From the NCBI GenBank assembly GCA_011009095.1, contig VTPC01001020.1, positions 1 through 64,000 of the forward strand: a stretch of 64,000 nucleotides of DNA, written 5' to 3'. Shown here piece after piece: positions 24,970 through 37,400 of the stretch; position 1 is the stretch's first letter, and each line of letters starts with the position of its first letter. The notes beneath the pieces were generated by a model. That model was not told the origin of the DNA, did no database searches, and saw only the letters and a list, made by a program, of their open reading frames with translations. A program made the translations under genes and the position numbers. Source of the stretch: Ignelater luminosus (Eukaryota > Arthropoda > Insecta > Coleoptera > Elateridae).

Positions 24970-25800
24970 GCTACTCAAAGTGTTCTATTATCATTTCCGT
25001 ATGGTCCCACTTGGTTACAAGAAGAGAAGAAGAAATCATCGCAAGATGCGCAAAGCGCAGCTTTAGAAGCTGTTTACCTTTACTCCAGCCCTTGAAGATG
25101 AAGTGAAATTTTAAAAGCTGAATGCAATGCTCGCATGCATCGATGATTTGATGGTTGCTGCAGCAAAGCAGGCACATGCCCCGGAAACGGAGGAGCAGCG
25201 CCCGCGCAAAGTTATGGATTCGATGTTTTGGTGGTCCTGTGGAGGTTGAGATGCGGTCCATCTTGATGGAGTGTAGGTGATTGATGGCCCAAAGAGGCGG
25301 GGAGGCTGGCAAAAAAAGAAACGGATCCGTCCAGAAGTTAAGTGGAGTTACTTCCGTGAGGAAATTACGAATTTTGTTGAGTGGCTGGGGACAATTGGTT
25401 ATGGGTTAGAGAATTGGAATTATCGATAAGCTAATGGGGTAGAATCCAAAATTTCCTGTAGGTCAAAAAGGAGGTTCTGTGTGTTTTGGGGAAGTCTAGA
25501 AGGGGTATGTTTTATTTTTGCTCGGGGTTTTCTGTGATGGTGTCCTGGAGGCGTATGAAGGACTTCTATGGTGTAAGTATTGCTTAAATTGAGAAGGGTG
25601 GAAACGGTCCAAGCCGAAAATCCTCCTGCAGACGGCCATTTCCTTGGTGGTTGGGGGCTGTGGAGAAACAGGTAAATCTGTAGTCTAAGACTGGTCTGAT
25701 GAATGTTTTATAAGTATGAAGAAGAGTGTGGGGGTACTTGGTCACATTGATCGTGATGATTTTTAGCCTGAACCTATCTGAAACTGTCTTCTCAGTATAA
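24970..25800 (-). pseudogene. decayed non-LTR retrotransposon ORF2 fragment, minus strand
   Basis: On the minus strand, 25681-25760 reads YPHTLLHTYKTFIRPVLDY, the characteristic post-RT motif (LY...I.P.L.YG-like) of LINE ORF2 proteins, followed in another frame by AVCRRIFGLDRF (25610-25640). The rest down to about 24970 is open in patches (113 codons at 24971-25312) without recognisable motifs and may be the 3' part of the same element. Orientation is opposite to the fragment at 24055-24660, so they are two separate insertions or an inversion. Confidence 0.5.
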
Positions 25801-26474
25801 TCTCTCTAACAAAACGAATTCTGATCAAGAAATTATTCCATTTGTGCATTCACTTTCTGATTACATCCTTTTGGACCTTTGGGAATTATTTTAACTAATT
25901 CAATTTGTTTTTTAGGTGCGATCAGTACAAATTTTTTCCTTGTTTTACCAAACGCCAGTCAGTGTAATGGATGATCACATTTACACATCCTCTCTTTCAT
26001 CTGCAATGTTTCTAGCCAACCCAAGATTTTTGGACCTTTTGGCCTTTATGCTTTATACCAAGCTATTACTATTTGTACTTTAGACCACTTTCTCGCTAGG
26101 TATTCACAATTGTGATTGACCAAAACAATTTTGATAAAACTTTAAAAGGGTTTGGTAGGTAAATTTTAAAAATAGCTAGCAAAAAAATTGGTTATTCCAA
26201 GGCTTATTTGAGTAAGAGAATGGTCGTCCAAAAGTAAGACTTTTGTATTAAGTACAATGAGAGTAGTGTGAAGACAGTTGTAGCCCGTGACAAAAATTGA
26301 AAATTAGGAAATAAAACTCTTGGTGGAATATGCATATTGTTAATAACCCTTGGAACCTTCTTAATTGTGGTTATCAAAACAATGGCATGTTTTGAAATGA
26401 ATTCATTGGGCTAAATCTCATTTGACTATACCGCGGATTATACATTTTGGTCTTCGTCTTGCTCATCTTTTATA
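25801..26474. other. non-coding intergenic stretch
   Basis: AT-rich; nothing recognised. Confidence 0.4.
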
Positions 26475-26956
26475 TGGTGTGTCCACATTTTGATGCTCAC
26501 CATTGGTATCTCGATTATTAGAAGACATAGAACAACGATTAAATGGGGGATGTTATGTAGAATTCAATACTCGCAACAAATCTCATTTTAAATTCACTCT
26601 AGCTTTTTAAATTTAAAAATATTTTGAAAGAATCAAAATTTGCCAATTTCAGTTTTTCTCAATAACTCGATAACACCTATGTGACCGCTTCTAAAGTTTT
26701 ACAATGTTCAGACACTTCTTTAAGTCAAATTTTTGGTGTCAACAGAAACTCCCGATTGCCATTTGTTTTCAAGTTAATTAGCGCTATCTTTTGTTTTTCA
26801 TAGGCAGCCATATTGGATTGTTGGTTAGTTAGGATGAATTTGAAATGAAATTTATTGCGAGTATTGAATTCTACATAATATCCCCTATTCAACCGTCGTT
26901 CTATGTCTTCTAATAACCGATATACCAATAGTGAGCATCAAAATGTGGACACACTG
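26475..26956. mobile_element. 482-bp inverted-repeat element (MITE), TA-flanked
   Basis: The two ends are inverted copies over roughly 130 bp: the left starts TGGTGTGTCCACATTTTGAT, the right (reverse complement) CAGTGTGTCCACATTTTGAT, and both continue through a GCTCAC(C/T)ATTGGTAT block and an AGAAGACATAGAAC block. TA dinucleotides flank both ends (26473-26474, 26957-26958). There is no transposase. The 67-codon minus frame at 26725-26928 lies inside the right arm and is a by-product of the repeat. Confidence 0.8.
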
Positions 26957-26958
26957 TA

Positions 26959-29900
26959 AACTGGACGTTCATTTAATATTGTGACTTTTTTGAGTTGGTG
27001 CGCCTGCAAAAATGATAATACTGTTATAGATAGAAATGGACCAAATTAATTAACCTTCATGGGTAATTTTCGAATTTCTACAAAATCTTTGTTTGTTATT
27101 ACTTTTTTTATTTTACCACAAGATACTCAAAACGCACCAGTTGGAAAAAGCATTATGAACAGAATCATTAATTTTTATCAAAAATTCTCTAATGGATCCC
27201 ACAAAGAGGTTCAAACCTTAGACTGCCAAAACCAAAAGTGTAAATTCGTTTAGTGCAAACACAATAAAGCTTGCTTTCATTGTCTTGCCACAATTTGACA
27301 TAAAGCACATTTCACACGATGCGATGCTAAATGCTAGCTATAAACCTAGTACAAAGTAGGTACTTACAATTTCACATTACAACCTGCGTTTCTATTCATT
27401 TAATAAGACTATTTAATACAGTCAAGTCTTGTTAAGACTAAATGTTAGAACCCACTTTCATGATAAAGCTTTGTTTCAGACCAATCTGAACAGTGAGTAT
27501 GTGAATAGATTTTTTGTTCCTTTCGTTATACATAGACGCTAGTAATCTAATTCAGTATTTTGCACACGACTAATAATAATCCCACGCCTTCCAGCAAATA
27601 CATCACTGCAAAGGAACGTGTCGTGAAATCTTTAGGGAACAAATTAACAATTTAAAGGCAACGCTCTCTCTGCAAATATCTTAACAGAGCCTTACCGTCT
27701 TGAAACAAGTAACACTCAAAAACCAAGTAATTCTAAGATAATGCCTTAGCAATCAAAGCGTGAGAAATAGAAAATAGCTTCATCAATATTTTAAGGTAGG
27801 TAAGTTTGTTTTATGCTGAATTACCTTACACCACGCCATTCGCGTCGTTCTAGATCTGACAAGACAGGAACTTGCCAAGCGAAGATGATGGAATTTCAGA
27901 CATGAGATTTCGATAGACGGCAATCCTTCCAAGTTCACGAGTTAGGTTAAGTTAAATGAAATCGGATTAGGTTAGATTGAATAAGATTAGATAAAGTACT
28001 AAAACAACATTAAGTATTTTACCTCAAATATTTTAATTTAATATTAGTTTCTAAAAATATTCAAATAAATATAAAAAGCAGAATAGTTAGATTAACTTAT
28101 TAAATTTTTTTCTGATCAAGAAAGAGAACGATCTTCTGTATAATGCTCTGAGTACTAACTGGAACTAAGCAAATCGTCATTATTGGCATTTCCGCGACAG
28201 AATTATAATCAACAAATTTAATAAAAAGAACTCTTCAGAAAGAACAACAAAATGAAAACATCTTTTAACAGATTTAGTCATTCCTGATTGATATAAAATT
28301 TCTATTAATATTTAACACGCTGACATGAGAATGAAATCGTGATTTTTCAAGTTATTATTGTGTTGTTTTAGGTATATCGAATGCTACAATCCCAGAATCT
28401 AAGAATTTGTTGTGATCAAAACCTTTCTCATCTACTACAATAATCATAAAGATGTATCAGGATGTATCAAAAAATGACAGCTATTCAAAAAAAAGCATGT
28501 CTCGTAACACACTTAATACAGTCACGTGACATAGCATGATAGGAAACACCAATGCTTAGATCCACCTTTGCAGGTAAGAACCAGAAGTCTCGTTAGTTTT
28601 GGGCGCTACTTTGTTGTTTCTTGAGTCTTTTCCTTACGTCTATCGGAGATGTCTCATTTCCTCGACCATGATACAATAACGCCTTTTCTAGAAACAAAAA
28701 CCAAGACTATTATTATACTGTTGAACGTCTCAGCCTCCGATTCAGACAGCCTACATACAATCACCTGGCACCATAGTTACCATACATACTGATACCGATA
28801 TCTGATAGTTATTTCTATACACTACAAAACACAAAATATCTAAAGATCAGGAACTGATAAACTTCCAAAAATTGCCTGAGAATTAACCGACAGCGGGCGA
28901 ATAGCTAGTTTGCTCAGTTTGAAAACAAAGACTTTAAGATACCTTGAGAAAAATCCTGATAAAGTATCTTCTGAAGTAGGATAAATCTATAAGTTAAAGG
29001 TGATAACTAATAAGCAAAAGAACAAAATTCTAGTGATTCAGTAGAGGTTATGTCAAAAAACTATGCCGTCGATGTATGTAGCTAGTTCAGTACTCCAGGA
29101 ATAGGCAAGTCGATATTTGAAACGATAACAACTACAATTTAAGACCGTCTTCCTACCGTTAATACTTGTCTAATGCTGTACTAGAACAACAGGCAGCACT
29201 CGAAGACAAAGATCACCAGCTGGAAACACAGAAAAAGTTAAAAGAGAAGACCTTGCTGTGACGTTCTTTTTGGTACCGATTGTTGCAGATGGTCAGAATT
29301 TAAAGAGTTCATTTTCTGACGGTGCCAAAGGTTTTCTCCAAGACTGCAATGAGACTAAGGTACTCTAGAAATTGTTTTTACTGGCTGAGTCATTCTTGCG
29401 GTTCATGAATTCTGTCAATACACTAAATATATTTACAACAAAGCATTAAGCTAGCAGTTCTAGATTATGCACAAGCTACAGGAAATATAGGCGATTCGAT
29501 TACAGAACGGTAATGGTTTGCATATGGTCAGTGAGGTAATGTATGGCGGTATCGGTCGGTTTGGTGGTATCGTTACGTTATCATTGCTGCTTCAGCTGTT
29601 AGTGATCAGAGAGTAAATTTCGTACTCTATTGATTTATTAAACGAAAAGCGTGGTTTCTGCTATAAGAAGTTAGCTCCTTTTAAACCTTTGCTAACATAT
29701 GAAAACGTCAAGGCAGATCAGCCTCACGTTTTTGCTGTCATTTCCAGGCCCAGTAGTAATGCCTACAACAGCAAGTATAGTGCTGTTTGTGGTTTACGGT
29801 TGATGGTTACCGGCGTTGTGTAGAATACATAGGTGGAGTAATCCGGCAGTCTCAGAGCATGAAGCTAGACGTTGTTTGTAAGTTCGGCAGTTTCAATGAT

Positions 29901-30710
29901 CTTACAATAGAAAATACTGACTAAAACGTAAGGCATCGGCTAGTGGCTAATGGAACTTAGTAGAACTTGTTAGAAGGCCAAGTGGTGAAGTTAAAATGTG
30001 ATTTAAAGCGCTGACTATGGTGGAATAGATCGGAGACATTGCAATAGCAAGCAAAATCTACAGGGTATGCAGTAAATGACGCATAACAAGAGTACAGCTT
30101 GATCCTTTGATAAAATCTAAGGAAAAACTAAAGTACCCTACGGGGCTTCATTTCGAGTTATAACGGTTTCAATCTAAAAATCCTACCGGATTAAAACGCC
30201 TCGAAAATCTTAATTATCTGATTATTAACGTTCTTTTTTTTTAGAAACTTTAACTGTTAATATCAAACCAAAGACGCTGTTGATTTTTCGACTTAATTTT
30301 TAACTTTTTTTATCATTTACAGGACACCCTGTATACCAACAATAATATGAGTTGTACCGCTGTAGATTTTCTCTGATAATGTGGTGGTGTACAGATTTGG
30401 GCACAGTGTGGGCACTGGCAGAATCACCGTCGATGTCTTCACAATTTTAAGCAATTGCATAGTATACGAGTAAAACAAATAATTAACTAAAAAGAAACTT
30501 CATTATACTATTTTTGCATCTTACGCAGATTGCCTCTAACCGAGACTGTTTTCCATTGAGAAGATACTACGTCACAAAGAACTTGCAATTGAGGCATATT
30601 TTAGACAACGAGGAAGTGCTTGATAATACAATGATAATACATAACTCGATATACTCTTTACGGTTATTAGGAGAAGAGAGAGACACAGAAAATTTTCCTG
30701 GTATCAGAAT
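26959..30710. other. non-coding intergenic stretch
   Basis: No supported gene. A single repeat terminus, ACACCCTGTATA-like, lies at about 30327-30338 without an identified partner. A short stretch around 27940-27990 contains TTAGGTTA twice in degenerate context. Confidence 0.45.
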
Positions 30711-31814
30711 TACACAGAGTGTTTTGAAGACGAGTAGAAATATTTGGCAGACGCGTTACTTGGCAAGAATTAACCCTTTTTTGTCATGTACTAATTTTTT
30801 TCTGAAGTGCACCGTTTCCGAGATACAAGGTATCAAAATCTCATTTAGAATTTCTTGTTTTCTCAATATTTTAAGAACAAAACGAGATATCGGGATGCTA
30901 TTTTCTACGTGTTTGTTTCTCTAAGGTTTCTACTATTTTACGTAGTTTTGCTTTTGGTATTTCTTATCAGAGGCGGAGAATTGGTGGTGGGCTAGCCCCC
31001 TAGGCTAAAGAGACGTGCTACGCCACTGAGAAACTAAAGAATGTTTTTCTTTTTAGAATCAGCAAGCGATTTGGAACAAGAGATTACTTTTGCATTCTTT
31101 AAGTAAAACGCGTCCTTTTCCAATAAAATCAAATTTTTCAAAACCTCTCAAGTCGAAGACCTATATTAAGATCATACGTCATCTCAAAAACGGGATGCAA
31201 TTATTTGCATTGCATTTCTTGCCAGGGGCTATGCATTTTTGGTCATATAACTTTTTTTCGATGTACAGGGTGTCAAAGTTTAACTAAAAACAAGGAATTT
31301 TGACACCCTGCATCTTGAAAATAGAAGAACGTTATATGACAAAGAGTGCTTGATTCTTGTTGAGGAATGCGATGCGAATAATTGCATTCTCTGTTTGAGA
31401 TGATTTTACTAGAAAACGACGCATTCTACAGAAACACGCAAGAAAACTTTTTGTTTCGAATCGATTGCTGACTTCGAAAATAAAAACATTTTTTAATTTT
31501 TTAGTGATGTAACAATTCTTTTATTAGCATAGGAAGCTAGCCCACTCCCAATTCTCCGCCACTGATGGAGATATCAAACGCAAAACTACGTAGTAATAGT
31601 AGTAGTAGTAGTAGTAGTAGACACCTTGTAGATGTAGAAAATGTCATCAATATATTTCATTTAGTTCTGAGAATATTGAAAAATATAAAATTTTAAATGA
31701 AACTTTGACACCTTGTATTTCAAAACGATGAACTTTAGGAAAACAAGTTATATGACAAAAAAGCCGAGAAATGCGCCTGTCAAATATTTGCACTCATTTT
31801 GAAAACCCTGTATA
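30711..31814. mobile_element. 1.1-kb palindromic (foldback) element
   Basis: Nearly the whole segment is one long inverted repeat with its centre at about 31285. Paired blocks include the ends (ACACAGAGTGTTTTG near 30713, versus TACAGGGTTTTC read from about 31812 leftwards), ATTTGGCAGACGCG, GATACAAGGTATCAAA versus AATACAAGGTGTCAAA, TACGTAGTTTTGC, GGCGGAGAATTGG with GTGGGCTAGC, CATATAAC, and at the centre CAGGGTGTCAAA against itself. Arms are clearly diverged (roughly three quarters identical by eye). TA lies at both outer borders. It encodes nothing; open frames at 30514-30924 and 31090-31287 overlap the arms. Confidence 0.75.
31591..31620. repeat. (TAG)n microsatellite in right arm of the palindrome
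   Basis: About nine or ten TAG units, present in the right arm and not matched in the left arm of the palindromic element, so it expanded after the element formed. Confidence 0.9.
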
Positions 31815-34118
31815 GAAATGATGTACAGGAGACGGATAGACCAATTAACAATGTCGATCTGCTCTTTTTCATCAAGATCAAAGAAGAGTTTTAAACTTCA
31901 ATACCACCCTACTACAAGCCAGATGGTTTAAATACCCAAGCAAAATTCCTAACGAAAAACTGTCCTGTAACTAACGTGTTGAAAGGGAGACCAAAAGAAA
32001 ATAAAATTTCTACTAGATAAAAAAAGATGCTTTGCTAAACCATAAGGTCTTAACTGAAACCTCTGATTCTATATGCCTCCAAGTTGTTAACTATTGTAGA
32101 GCTTCTGACGAAAGTTTTACAACAGATCAGTGCCTGAAAAAAGCATCACGTATGGAACAGCATCCTAGTTATAAGTTAACGCTGTTCTGGCTTGTATAAA
32201 TACATGAAAATCTTCTGAAGGGATATTAATAAATATATCATTACAATCCAATTAATTTTAGAGCATCACCACATTTTGATGATTTTGACATGATTGTTAT
32301 TAATTAATTAAATTCCTTCTTGAACGTATGAGTTTTATAAATTTATACAAGGTTATTAATGTAGAATGTAGGTAGATGCATAGTTAGGTAAGTTAGAATT
32401 TGTCCCATATATTATTTGTTGCATTGTGCATCAACTCAATTAAACTCAATCTGTAATTACTTAGTATCTCATATGATCTGACTCTCTTAATACAATATAA
32501 AAATGAAGATAACTCGAAAACAGAAGACTCCTTTTAAACACTTTTTTGACTTCAAATGAAGAAACTTTTGCAAATTTGTTAAAACCGTATTTACTCACGA
32601 TTTAGCAAATTGTTTGTTAAATTCCTACCTAGCTACAACAGGAATCATGAATTGTGCATAAACAACTGAAACAAGTGCCTTTCTCCTTTGAGGATTAAAT
32701 CCTTCACATGATACAAGTAGCATTTAACTCTAGTACGAATTTAAATAGATTAATTATGGAACTTTACATTTAATTAATAAACAAATGAGATAGTGAGTAT
32801 AACTTATTTAAAATGATTTTCATAACTATCCCGTTTCTGTATTTTTCAAACAGTTAAATCTCTGAAATATCAAAACGTATTTAATTAACTATTGTAATTA
32901 TCCAGGGCTTTTAAAGAATGTTGTTAGCTAAAACCCTCGCTTTTATTCAGGATAATACCTACGCATCCGACCTGTGGAAAATAGGCATACATACATATTT
33001 ACAAAGCTGTTTGATAATTTATAACTCACAATTAGCGTACGCAAACCCCTATTTATAGCAAAAAGAGGTCAGAATTTGTAAAGATGGATTTTCTATTGAA
33101 GGAGCTTTATTTTTATTACATAATAAATCTTACATAAGAACGAATAGTTGTCATGAAAATGATTTTACAACAGAAGTCGTAAAAAGTATTTCTTATGCTA
33201 AACAGATTTTTTAAGACCGATTAAAAGATAATTTTGGACCAAATCTATATTAAATATTTCCCCGGCAAAATACTACTGGCCGAATTCCAAATTTCTCAAG
33301 TTCAAGTTCAATAAGAAGGCCAAATTGATGGTAGCGTCCTACTTTATATTATTTATGAAGTGTTCTGTAATTGTCCATTAGAGTGCTCTGCAAATTTTAA
33401 ACTAACCATCATTATTTAGTTTTTATTTAACGTAATGAAAAATTGTAACAATAGTTTTTATAGGTTTTTAAATTTAAATAATTAAAATTAATTTAGTAGG
33501 AATTCCAGAAAATATAGGAAAATGCAAATTTTAATAAAGCGATCTATAGTTATTTTTGTAGTCTTTTATAGTTACTCCGTTAGAGGTCTCTGTAGTCCTT
33601 GATTTCTTGAATTTGATTATTACTAAAATAGGATTTTGCATTATTATTGCATGTCGTAAAAGTTGTGATATTCTTTTTGTTTTCATTCATTCATAATAAA
33701 CAGTAGATTTATTAATGAAATTTACAACTTCAAAGTTTGTTTTTATTTTAAGTTGATTACACAAACAAGACGTAAAAAGCTATTATTACGATTATAACGG
33801 GTTTATTTATTTTTTTAAATAATGACACTTTAATATCCTTTAAATAGATGATATAATTTCATATAAAATAATATTTCTTTGGATATCGCTGTAGATTTTT
33901 AATTCAAATATCATTTGAAAACAAAATCCCTAGATGCTGTATTGACTAATTTATTTAAAACCAAATAAATAATAAAAGAATTGCCATAAAGGATTCTTGA
34001 TAAATTTAAATATTGTTATATTATTATTACTATTTTAAACTTCTGTAAAGTGATTCAAAAAATTCATTTTTGTATAAATTAAAAAGTAAAAAAAGTTTTG
34101 GCGGAAAAATAATCAAAT
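31815..34118. other. intergenic AT-rich stretch upstream of the ZAD gene
   Basis: No gene, repeat boundary or known motif recognised. Confidence 0.5.
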
Positions 34119-34334
34119 AAGCGTCTCGAACGCGCGCCATCTTCGCTAAAACTTACGAAATAAGAAGTCGAAAAAACAGAAATATGGCCGACAACGGCAG
34201 TCTAAACATGGATCTGTCAGTTTGTCGGCATTCTCTTTAAACAACGTTAAAAACGCATTTATTTACATATAGTTTACATAAATATATAGTAATAGTGTTA
34301 GTGTATTTAATATTAGTACTATTTTAAATAAATT
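34119..34334 (+). promoter_or_regulatory. promoter / 5' UTR region of the ZAD zinc-finger gene
   Basis: A short CpG-containing patch (GTCTCGAACGCGCGCCATCTTCGC at about 34121-34144, written here in two overlapping parts: GTCTCGAACGCGCG and GCGCCATCTTCGC) stands out from AT-rich surroundings about 200 bp before the start codon. Transcription probably begins in or just after it. The leader contains an upstream ORF at 34184-34240. Confidence 0.4.
34184..34240 (+). promoter_or_regulatory. 18-codon upstream ORF in the leader
   Basis: ATG GCC GAC AAC ... CTT TAA encodes MADNGSLNMDLSVCRHSL and ends 94 bp before the main ATG at 34335. It would reduce translation of the main ORF if it lies in the mature leader; the transcription start is not known, so this is conditional. 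Confidence 0.35.
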
Positions 34335-34472
34335 ATGAATCAAAACGGTGAAATGCCTGAAAATACGTGCAGGTTGTGTGATGAAGGTGGCCCTTCAATG
34401 CATAGTGTTTTTGAAAGAATCCCTGAGGGCCAGCAAGTGTTACAACTTATTAAAGATTGTTTAGAATTACTT
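34335..34472 (+). CDS. ZAD zinc-finger gene, exon 1
   Basis: 46 codons from ATG, containing the first half of the ZAD (NTCRLCDEGG, then a hydrophobic helix VLQLIKDCLELL). Donor CTT|GTAAGT at 34473. Phase 0. Confidence 0.88.
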
Positions 34473-37400
34473 GTAAGTTATTTTGGAAATTTTTTAAAAT
34501 TATTTTGGGTCAATTTTGCGTAATTTGTAATATTTTATTTTAACTTACATTTAAAATTACAGATATATCGGACTGACCCTTTACCAAAACAAGTTTGCAA
34601 TAGTTGTTATAAGAATTTAATTGAATTTAGTAACTTTAAAAAGACTACATTGAAAACATTCGAGAGGCAAAAAGAGAGATTACGTGAAAATAACTCGGAG
34701 AATAATGTTAGTGTACGACTGTACCTTAATGCACTTGAGCAAGAAAATGGTCAACTGGTGAGTAGTACATTATTGTTACTTTTGATGCTTGGAATTAGCT
34801 TTATAATTATTATTTTGGTTATTAAATATTGTTAAGTTATTGTTTTGATATGTAAACTTTATATGACCTTGAAGATGCAAAACTTTTTTTTGGAGGGAGA
34901 TTTGTTTATTTATTTTAAAATGATAATTGTGATTATTAATTTTATTTTAAAAGTTGCGTATTATGATTGTGTGTTACTCTCTTATCATATTGGTTTTATT
35001 TGCTCTGCAATAACATGATTTAATTCAACTGTCTTAGCAATATATTACTTAACCTAGAATTTGATTAAGTAACGGTTAAGTCTTCTTTAGAAATTATAAA
35101 CATCGGTAGGTAATGTCTTCTATTATTCTTAATCGAATGATATTGAATTCTATATCTGTGTTTTTACTTCTCGTTTTATTTTTCAATTATTTCTTCAGCA
35201 CCTTTCAAAATGTTTCTAAGACATATCAAGAATTCTAAATGTTTTCAGAAGAAAAAAATTAAAACCTTCTATTAGTAGATTAGTAAATTACTATTTGTTT
35301 TGCTTACAAATATTATCTCAACTGAATTTCAGAATCGTAAGCGTAAAGAGACGCGTAATAATGAATAAGTGGGGCAAACAGATATTACTTTCTCTTCATT
35401 CTATTCACAGTATTTTGTAATTGCTTCAATAGCTTTGTTGAAATTTTGTAATTTTTTATAATTAAAAAATATTTTAAAATAATAAATCAGAAAAACGGTA
35501 AACACAAGGCAACACTATTAATGAAGCGCAATAGAATCAAAGTATTTTTACGATGCAAAAATGAATTTTGAGTACAAGTTTACAGTAAGACATTAATTTT
35601 GTGAAGAAAATGTCATTAGTTTTATTTTATGTTTCATGTTATTTTTTTTATTTAATCACTTTGTGTAAACATAACCTCTATTATTGGTTTGAGCTTTCAC
35701 AATTATTAAATTTTGTCTGTGCATATTATGTTGTAATTATGATTATTAAATGTTTATCCAATGTATTTTGTTCTATTATAAAGAATTTTTTTCATGTAGA
35801 TAATTCAGAAATTTATTTTGCCACCATAGGGCTGGAGAACAAGCCGGCCCGGTATGAATACTAGCGATTTTGTATTTTTCTGCATTTTCAGTTCCTAGAT
35901 CAGAAAGTGAACAGCCAAAAACTTGCAAATTAGAAATTTAAATAAATTCAGAAAGTCATCAAGTGTTTCTATCTTTGTTATTCTTAATGCTTTTAAGTTG
36001 TTCGAACTACTTGGAATGCAAAGTTGTGTGCACACACTGTTTTAATACATCTGATTGAACAAAAGTAAGATCAAAGAAGTAGGTAGACTCTAACTCAATA
36101 GAGCAAGCAAGCTATACAGTGTGTCCCAAGTTCAGTGCTCACTATTAGGATCACGGAAACCATAAGAAATTTGGAAGATCAAATTTACCGATCGTCTTTA
36201 AAACTTCCTAGATTAGTAGCTTAAAATTTTCTTTTGAGCTGAGTATCACCATAATGAATTCTTTTGAGCTCTGCTATCATAATTGTAGATACTTTTATGA
36301 TTTAAATATTCTTTCACATTAAAATATATAAAATAGCATTAATCTATATGGGTAATAGTTGACTACATAGAACACAGATAAGAACTAAACTCTCTTATAC
36401 AGTTTATATGGTATTTTGCAAGATAACTTTATCACCGAAGGATTTTTTTAGAATTGCGAGAATTATCCAAAGGTAAGATATGAATAGATTGTTTTTTATT
36501 TTTAATTTTTTTCCATATTCACAAAATATCAAAAGCAAGAACGTTCAGATACGGGTTTTCATAATTTTATTGAATGTCTAAAAGTTCTGAGAAAAACGTT
36601 GGAAATCTACTCTAAACACTTGTAGACACTGAATAATCAACAGATTGGTAGTTTCGAATGCCATTTGAAACGTAGAAAAATAGATAATTGTAATTATACA
36701 AAGTCTAGTTTGCTTGATTCAATGCATGTCTAAGTTGGCCTTGTATATAGATTAGTGTTATTTTATATATTTTAATGCATGTGTGTCTATGACTAGAAAA
36801 GATTCTGTTGTCAATTGATGAAGAGAAGATTACTCAACAAAAAATTATCGATTATTCAATGCATTATACAGGGTGTAACAGATGAGATGATGCAAGCTTG
36901 GTTATGTTTTATTTTTAGTCTTTCACATTTGTTAGTAAAAAAGCTGCAAGTCTTGTGTTCTGCCTACTGAAAAATGAGATTGATGGCTTTGTATTACAAA
37001 ATCATCATTTTAAACCAAAGACTAACGTTAACTTCTGCAAATTTAAAAATGAAAAAGATGAAAAAGTTTGCACACAAGACAGTTTAACCAAGTGGACATG
37101 GGTAGGTTCAGACCTGTGTAATACTACCTTGTAATAATGTTTTAAAGGTACAAGGTGGTCCATTTGAAATTAAAAAGTTAGTTTTGTCTTGATCATGTAT
37201 CAAAAATAACAAATAACGAAAATATTCGCTTGGCTAACCTTATCTGCTACACCCTGTATGTGTACAACAAGAAATATATGTAATAAACACTGTAGGGTGA
37301 TTCATAATGACAATTGGTCTATTTGCTGTGTTTTTGCACTATTTTGTAATTTCTGTAGTTTAACTCTTCGAATACTAAGAGAACACTCTGTACATTTTTG

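Noticed and set aside
26725-26928. 67-codon minus-strand ORF
   Set aside because: It lies inside the right arm of the 482-bp inverted-repeat element and is explained by the repeat.
30514-30924. 136-codon plus-strand ORF
   Set aside because: It overlaps the left arm of the palindromic element, with no domain and no splice support.
34758-34834. Hydrophobic tail (STLLLLLMLGISFIIIILVI) if exon 2 of the ZAD gene is read through
   Set aside because: It follows a strong GTGAGT donor; T-rich intron sequence easily translates into Leu/Ile/Phe runs.
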